This document shows, piece after piece, positions 58,743 through 64,000 of a stretch of DNA of 64,000 nucleotides (position 1 is the first letter of the stretch; every line of letters starts with the position of its first letter). The notes beneath the pieces were generated by a model that saw only the letters and a program-made list of their open reading frames with translations, did not search any database and was not told the origin of the DNA. The DNA comes from Mesostigma viride. Lineage: Eukaryota; Streptophyta; Mesostigmatophyceae; Mesostigmatales; Mesostigmataceae. Where the stretch lies: NCBI GenBank assembly GCA_009746045.1, contig RPFO01000016.1, forward strand, positions 761,895-825,894, given 5' to 3'. Both the position numbers and the translations under genes were made by a program.

Positions 58743-59274
58743 TGATGCAGACGATATTTGTAACTTTCGTGTAATTATTTTTCTAATGAGATAAACATAG
58801 TACACTCCGTGGCATGCCCATGCCCATGACGCGCAAGTTCTCACTGACTTAACCCGTTGTGACCCTCCCTGGAAGCCGGAACAGGATTTGGCAGCGCCAT
58901 ACAACAGTGGTACCCGCACTGGTCATCGGGCACCCTGGATGGCCCACGTGGTTGCAATGATGTCTTCTGTGCATCTAGTGGAGAACTGATAGCTGCCAGG
59001 CATGCATGATACAGCACCTCCCTGGTTGCAGGGGCGCCAGTATCTACCGATCATGAAGCATAACAAGTACAAGACTGCAATGCCTGGACGCACCGGTCCA
59101 CGGAGCATATGCATAGGTGATGCATAGGTGACAAAATCGACTGGTCACAACTTGTGAACACCTTCAATATTGATTGTGACCACCAACAGTATCGAGGTAT
59201 CTATCCGCCTTTATCGAGGGTTACCGATGGACTTGGCAGCATTCCTTCAGGCTGGCACGCTACAACCAGATACT
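58743..59274. other. Spacer with a dispersed repeat
   Basis: gatgcagacgat, taactttcgtgtaatta and cgtggcatgcccatg words at 58745-58840 match 45260-45370 in rearranged order. No gene. Confidence 0.5.
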
Positions 59275-59733
59275 TCATGAGAACTGCGCGGCAACCCTCC
59301 TGGAGGCATCCCCAGCCCCCGCAGCACCCCCCGGTTGTCGCGTAGTTGTCATGATCACCTCATGGCACGCGGTCAGAAGCTCCATGATCTCTGGCTGGGA
59401 CAGGCTCGCCTCCCCCATGGCCAGATTGGCCGGGTGCAGCAGGTAGTTAACGTCCGCGTACAGCCGGTCCAGATCCTCCTGGCTCCCATTGCTGACCGCT
59501 GCGCGCATGAAGCGCACCCACGAGAGGAAGACGGGAAACTTGGCGCGGGTGAACGACCCCAGGAGCATCGCCTGCGCGGTCTTGACCGATGCCTCGTACA
59601 CCCACGCGGGGTAGATGCTCGCGATCTGGGCGGACAGCATCTGCTGGAGGCGGCCCTGGGTCCCCAGGGTGTAGGACTCGACTGTGCCATCGGCAGACGG
59701 CACGCACTGCGCTGCACCCAGGCCGACGAAGCT
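59275..59733 (-). CDS. Unrecognised gene, last exon C
   Basis: Acceptor cacgcag|agcttc; reads SFVGLGAAQCVPSADGTVES, then the helices YPAWVYEASVKTAQAML and FPVFLSWVRFMRAAVSNGSQ, then YLLHPANLAMGEASL, and a stop at 59277-59275. The last 20 residues (Gly/Ala/Arg rich) are less conserved-looking and may be a tail. Confidence 0.75.
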   Translation of the reverse strand, partial: SFVGLGAAQCVPSADGTVESYTLGTQGRLQQMLSAQIASIYPAWVYEASVKTAQAMLLGSFTRAKFPVFLSWVRFMRAAVSNGSQEDLDRLYADVNYLLHPANLAMGEASLSQPEIMELLTACHEVIMTTTRQPGGAAGAGDASRRVAAQFS

Positions 59734-62700
59734 CTGCGTGGGACCAAGTTGGGGGGTTGGAAGTGTTTGGGGGCGGGCGTAAGAGGGGGAGTGGGCATGT
59801 TGGGAAGTGGTTGGGGGCGGGCATAGGAGGACAGATGGTGAGGAGAGGAGAGGGTACTAACGAGGAGGGTATTGGAGGGGGGATAGTGAGCAGATGAGAC
59901 GAGGAGAGGGTATAGGAAGGCAAGAGGGAGATCCTTCACATATGCTTGATTAATAACGCAGACCACAGGAAGCGCTTGAAGCGGCCTTTTATGATGCAAC
60001 ACACACCTGCATTCAACATCTCCATGGGGCACCTCCACTCAGGATTGAACAGCTATTTCCAACCTAAACACTCACGTTGACCCAGGTTGATACATCGGTA
60101 CTAAAAAATATCCATTTACAATCCCACCCTCACGCTGACCTAGGTAGTTGCCTCCATACTTAACATAGCTATTTATAGCAAGAGAAAACTCACGTTGACC
60201 AACTCCAGCGCGTCGACATAGTTCCCCTCCTGCAGGTGGATATACGCGAGCTCCTCGGGCCCCAACCCCATGCCGCTCAACTGAGCCGCAAACCAGCCCG
60301 TGGCCGAGGGCCAATCCCCCGCGGGTGTCACGGGAGAGAACGAGGCCAGTAGCGTGACGCCTGACGCGTTGACCATGGTTAATAGCGTCTTTGCGAGTGA
60401 TGCGGTGTCTAATGGGAACAGGGCTGCTCCCAGGGTGGCAGCCTCGCTGTCCTCAAGGGTGTGCTCTTTCGTGGCATCCTTTTTTCTGTCCGAGCCACCC
60501 GGGGTGCGATCTCTCCCCCCCCCTTCCCTCGGACTGCGAGCCCCCCCCCTTGTTGTGCTTGAGCTCGTAATGGCGCTGCGAGTGCGGGTGCGCAAGGAAT
60601 GTCGAGCGAGCGTTCGTGTAGTGGTCGGTGGAGGGGTCCAGGTGGAGCGCCGCCAGGGACGCCAGGCGGGTTACCACGATCGTCGCAGGGAGGGAGGGCA
60701 GCGGCAGTTTCTTTGACACCCGGGCTCCTACTGCTCCTCCTAGTCCTGTGCTTCTGGCTCCGGCTCCGGCTCCCCCTCCTGCCCCCCCGCCTGACCCGGA
60801 TGCCCCCCCTCCCCCTGCTCCTCCCCCTCCCCGCCCTCCTGCTGCTGCTGCTGCCGCTCCAGCGGCCCTGGCTGATGAGGGTGAGGATGAGGATGGCCCC
60901 GATCTCACGACCTCCTTTCCCCCCAAGGAAGCAGCCCCCGCCCCTGCAGGGACTCTCTCGTTACTTCCACCATCTGCCCACCCGTCCCTGCCCCTGCCGG
61001 CATTCTTGCTACCGGCGTCGCTGCTGGCGGCATCAGTGGAGTTATCCGTGGCGGGGGTCTCCAGGCAGGCGAGAAAGGAGGCCAAGTTGACCGCGAGCCA
61101 GGAACAGACGTCAGCGCGTGCTTTGTAGCCCTTGGGGGTGGTGCCCCGGCTGGCCTCGTCACATTCCGAGAATACCTGTGTTTGTGTTTATGTTTGTGTG
61201 TGTGTGTGTTTGTTTGGTGGTGTGTGTGTGTGTGTGTGTAGGAGGGGGGGTAGGAGTGGGGGAGGAGGGGCCACAAGTTATGGTGAGACAGTGCGTACAA
61301 CCTGCTGATGTCGATACCTTACTGGTACTGTTGCGACATCACACTCCAAGACCTGTGGACCTGCGGATGTGTGAGGATGGGTCGATGGGAGGTGACAAGG
61401 ACAGATTCCAGCTTGGGTGAAAGGTATTATTGTTTACAATAGAAATACTTCCACAACATATTAATAAAAAAAAGTATTACTGTCATCACCGTATTCGTTC
61501 AAACTACCATCATGACCGGTATTAAATTAAATTCAATTAAAATATAACGTGACTCCAATGGGAGATCACGTAGCACTATATATACTTCTAGTATATGATA
61601 TGTACTAGTAGTATATATATTAGTATATGATATGTACTAGTAGTATATGATGACTAAAACTGATTCCAAGCATTTAGGACCGGGAGTACCATGCTCTCTA
61701 CTCTTGTATTTAATACCTTGTGATCGCAGCGCGAGCGGCAGCATGGGTGCAAAAGAATAGTAGCAAAAGATAACAACAACTGTAATATTAACGCACTGTA
61801 ATATTAATACACAGTAATATCAACACACTATTAATTAATACACTGTAATATCAACACACTATAATTAACACACTGTAATTAATACATAGTGCGGTACCCT
61901 GCATCCACGCCTCCCACATTCCCATGGCATTGAGATGTTTCCCATGCGTTGCACCATCCCCAAAACACAAGGCAAAAAAGGTTTAAGTCTATACTCCCCA
62001 CCAGCCGCGAGGTATCGGCCAGCTTGTGCTGCCTATCTCACCGCAACGATTCCAGCGTGACCCAATGCTACAGGACCACAGATGACTCATGACCACAGAT
62101 TCCTTTGGCCCCACCTGCAGGGCAATACCCCCCAGCAGTGTCGCCATCCCCATCCCATGGCAATGTTATATATATTCATTGAGAATGATAAATTACGGAG
62201 GTGAGCTTGGCATATATATATTTCCAAAAAATTGAGAAAAAGCTTATTCACCATCCCCACCGGCCACGTGATATCTGCCATCCCTGCATCTGCCGTGATC
62301 ACGTTACAATGCTTCCTATTTACTATAGCACATGTACAGAACATTTACAGTTTAACTATTGCAGCACAAAAAAGTTCATCATCCCCACCTGCAGCGCGAT
62401 GCCCGCCCGCGGTGCCTCCTTCTTGATCCCATCGCACCATGTCATATGATAAGATTCACAAAAAATATACTACTATAATATGTTGCGTTACACTTATTCA
62501 TCGACCCCGTCCTATGGTACATAATATACTTATATTCGCTACCCCCTATATTCACTACTTCTCTACTTATATTCGCTACCCCCCATATTCACTACTTCTC
62601 TACTCATATTCGCTACCCCCTATGTTCACCACTTGTCTACTTATATTCGCTACCCCCTATGTTCACTACTTCTCTACTTATATTCGCTACCCCCTATGTT

Positions 62701-63150
62701 CACTACTCTACTTATATTCGCTACCCCCCATATTCACTACTTCTCTACTCATATTCGCTACCCCCTATGTTCACTACTTCTCTACTTATATTCGCTACCC
62801 CCCATATTCACTACTTCTCTACTTCGTCCCCACCTGCAGCGCAATATCTGCCAGCTGTGCGGACAGCCCCAGCACCGGTAGCCCCCCCGTCGCAAACACC
62901 GTCTGCGCCAGCACCGCCATGTGCGTCGCAAACGCGACATCTGGCACCCTCGCGATTGACGCCATCGCGTGGACGTGGGCGCGCGCGGTGGCGGCGGCAG
63001 CCTGGTCAGCCGTGACGTCGGCCAGGGAAGAGGACCGGGCGGCGAGCCGGTTGGTGACCTCGGGGGGGAAGAGGGTGTCCACGTAGACTTGGAGCGCCTT
63101 GGTGTGGCCGGGGCGCACGCCGGACTGGCCACGGAAGTGGTAGCAGTAGT
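59275..63150 (-). CDS. Unrecognised multi-exon protein, 3' part
   Basis: Three minus-strand exons: A 63150-62834, B 61175-60194, C 59733-59275 (TGA at 59277-59275). Borders are GT-AG; A/B and B/C junctions are phase 0. The predicted product is mostly helical with few charged motifs: LGLSAQLADIALQ at the end of A, VCSWLAVNLASFLACLE early in B, a Gly/Ala/Ser-rich linker, LASLAALHLDPSTDHYTNAR, LYIHLQEGNYVDALELVN-like end of B and a PAWVYEASVKTAQAMLLGSF stretch in C. I do not recognise the family. Exon A starts in phase with two bases, so more exons lie upstream, beyond or near the window end. Exon B needs a one-base correction in a G run (see findings). Confidence 0.75.
60070..60145 (-). repeat. 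Two copies of exon B donor junction
   Basis: On the minus strand the exon B end ggtcaac|gtgagt (60199-60188) is followed by ggtcagc|gtgagg near 60135 and gggtcaac|gtgagt near 60076. Spacing is about 60 bp. Both copies retain a legal donor. Confidence 0.8.
60194..61175 (-). CDS. Unrecognised gene, exon B (one frame break)
   Basis: Acceptor acacag|gtattc; starts VFSECDEASRGTTPKGYKAR. The first reading frame runs to QRHYELKHNK, the second from about 60550 on to AYIHLQEGNYVDALELVN|gtgagt. The frame changes at one of two 9-base G/C runs (60541-60549 or 60515-60523). The exon length (982) becomes a multiple of three when one base is removed, which fits both neighbours' phases. A low-complexity Gly/Ala/Ser linker of about 60 residues occupies 60730-60900. 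Confidence 0.7.
61521..61580 (-). mobile_element. Retroelement 3' tail
   Basis: Minus strand: tacgtgatctcccattggagtcacgttat, i.e. the CTCC-loop-GGAG hairpin (61553-61564), then an AATTT/AATTG-type tail (61543-61521). Inserted in the intron between exons A and B. Confidence 0.6.
61780..61890. repeat. Short AT-rich repeat cluster
   Basis: Imperfect repeats of cacactgtaatatcaa and attaatacactg words, about six copies. Confidence 0.7.
61980..62430 (-). repeat. Decayed copies of exon A donor junction
   Basis: The exon A end ctggcagatattgcgctgcag|gtgggg (62853-62829) has four diverged relatives further into the intron: near 62390 (atcgcgctgcag|gtgggg), 62260 (gcagatatcacgtggccg|gtgggg), 62115 (attgccctgcag|gtgggg) and 61995 (gccgatacctcgcggctg|gtgggg). 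All keep the GTGGGG donor, more conserved than the rest of the copy. Confidence 0.75.
62515..62826. repeat. 37-bp minisatellite, about eight copies
   Basis: Units start ttatattcgctacccccta and end cactacttctctac; two types alternate (tatattc or tatgttc). It lies directly downstream of the exon A donor on the minus strand. Confidence 0.93.
62834..63150 (-). CDS. Unrecognised gene, exon A
   Basis: Follows an acceptor at atccag|ac and begins with TACTGCTAC codons: YCYHFRGQSGVRPGHTKALQ. It continues as VYVDTLFPPEVTNRLAARSS and an Ala-rich helical region and ends LADIALQ|gtgggg. Codon use is strongly GC3, unlike the flanking AT-rich intron. Confidence 0.75.
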
Positions 63151-63200
63151 CTGGATGCGTTCATGCGGAAGGGTTATCAAGGAGAGAACCAGTGCACATC

Positions 63201-63256
63201 TCCAATCATATTCATCATCCTGAACGACGATTTCTGGCCTGCGCTGGTTGTCTCCT
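63201..63256 (-). repeat. Dispersed repeat, copy 2
   Basis: Reverse complement of the repeat at 2540-2655 but without its 57-bp spacer. Located just upstream of exon A. Confidence 0.55.
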
Positions 63257-63364
63257 TGGTACATGCACGTGTACGGAGTGATACAACAGGTGGTATGAGG
63301 GCTGCCTTTCCCGGCAGGCCGCGCTTGTGGTCGCTAAAATCTGGATGGTGTGCTTGTTTCGTGG

Positions 63365-63366
63365 TG

Positions 63367-63405
<39 letters not shown>

Positions 63406-63542
63406 GTGTTGTGTGTGTGTTGTGTTGTGTTGTGTTGTGTGCTGTGTGTGTGTATGTGTATGTGTGTGTGTGTGTTGTGTTGTGTTGTGTTGTGTGCTGT
63501 GTGTGTGTGTGGTCACTATAGTACAGTATTGTGTGTGTGTGT
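63365..63542. repeat. GT-rich microsatellite
   Basis: (GT)n interspersed with TGTGT-TGTGT pentamers and two gctgtgtgtg units. No gene. Confidence 0.95.
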
Positions 63543-63604
63543 TGACACCGGGGCTGATCCTGGCCCGTTCTGCAACCGCCATCCTCATCACTCGAAATGT
63601 GGCT

Positions 63605-63806
63605 GTGGTGGAATAGCCTACCACGCACTGTGGAATAGCCTACCACGCACTGTGGAATAGCCTACCACGCACTGTGGAATAGCCTACCACGCACTGTGGA
63701 ATAGCCTACCACGCACTGTGGAATAGCCTACCACGCACTGGGGAATAGCCTACCACGCACTGGGGAATAGCCTACCACGCACTGTGGAATAGCCTACCAC
63801 GCACTA
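63605..63806. repeat. 22-bp tandem repeat, nine copies
   Basis: Units read gtggaatagcctaccacgca plus ct; two have a G for T change (actgggg). Nearly perfect, so recently expanded. Confidence 0.95.
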
Positions 63807-64000
63807 AGAAAAGACAACCATTAATCGGGAACTAAGTTTCAATTTGGGATCATCGGTCATGCCACCCTAGGATTACCAATATCTACACCAATATATTACC
63901 ATACATGAACAACTCTTGCCTTAGAGCAAAGTCAGTAGTGCTAACGACAAGTTAGATATGACGTTGCTGCGGCGGGATGACTTTCTTCCAGCTCGAGGCT
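63807..64000. other. Window end, no gene seen
   Basis: Too short to judge. Upstream exons of the minus-strand gene may lie further on. Confidence 0.5.

Noticed and set aside
1-64000. tRNA and rRNA genes
   Set aside because: No cloverleaf with a GGTTCRANYCC-type box and no rRNA-like stretch was found by eye; a covariance search would be needed to exclude them fully.

Overview
The window is nuclear DNA of a eukaryote, most likely a prasinophyte-type green alga. Two genes are split by GT-AG introns, with most donors starting GTG. The main gene is a phytochrome of PAS-GAF-PHY-PAS-PAS-histidine kinase-receiver layout, a plan known from prasinophyte algae. The rest is densely packed with retroelement pieces, DNA transposons, satellites and one mitochondrial-like fragment. 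Species assignment is inference; no RNA genes, operons or CRISPR arrays were seen.

Layout. 1-9 kb: degenerate non-LTR retrotransposon ORF1 pieces, an RYIDD-type reverse transcriptase fragment, retroelement 3' tails ending in short AT-rich tandem repeats, and a 3 kb segment bounded by inverted repeats. 9-11.5 kb: no supportable gene. 11.7-43.1 kb (+): the phytochrome. I place 25 exons whose lengths sum to 4818 nt (1605 codons plus stop) with compatible phases throughout; the exon carrying the start codon was not found. Its introns hold a hAT-like transposon, an 11-bp satellite, a 714-bp pure pyrimidine tract, a 100-bp satellite, a 14-bp satellite array, a 9-bp satellite and a decayed nad7 fragment. 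43-59 kb: a transposon graveyard with two 5'-truncated LINE ORF2 copies, two ORF1-only retroelements and three DNA-transposon insertions nested in the retroelements, with target-site duplications. 59.3-63.2 kb (-): the last three exons of an unrecognised multi-exon gene.

The most unusual signal is in intron structure. In about ten phytochrome introns and in both visible introns of the second gene, the exon end plus its 5' splice site (or the acceptor plus exon start) recurs once to several times inside the adjoining intron, at different stages of decay. One GAF exon has two extra in-frame copies with splice-competent borders. This suggests introns that grow by tandem duplication anchored at exon-intron junctions.

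A second theme is retroelement biology. Different elements, with or without ORF2, share a 3' end made of a TATGTGCTACAT-like box, a CTCC-loop-GGAG hairpin and a 4-5 bp AT-rich repeat tail, as expected if one reverse transcriptase mobilises several families.
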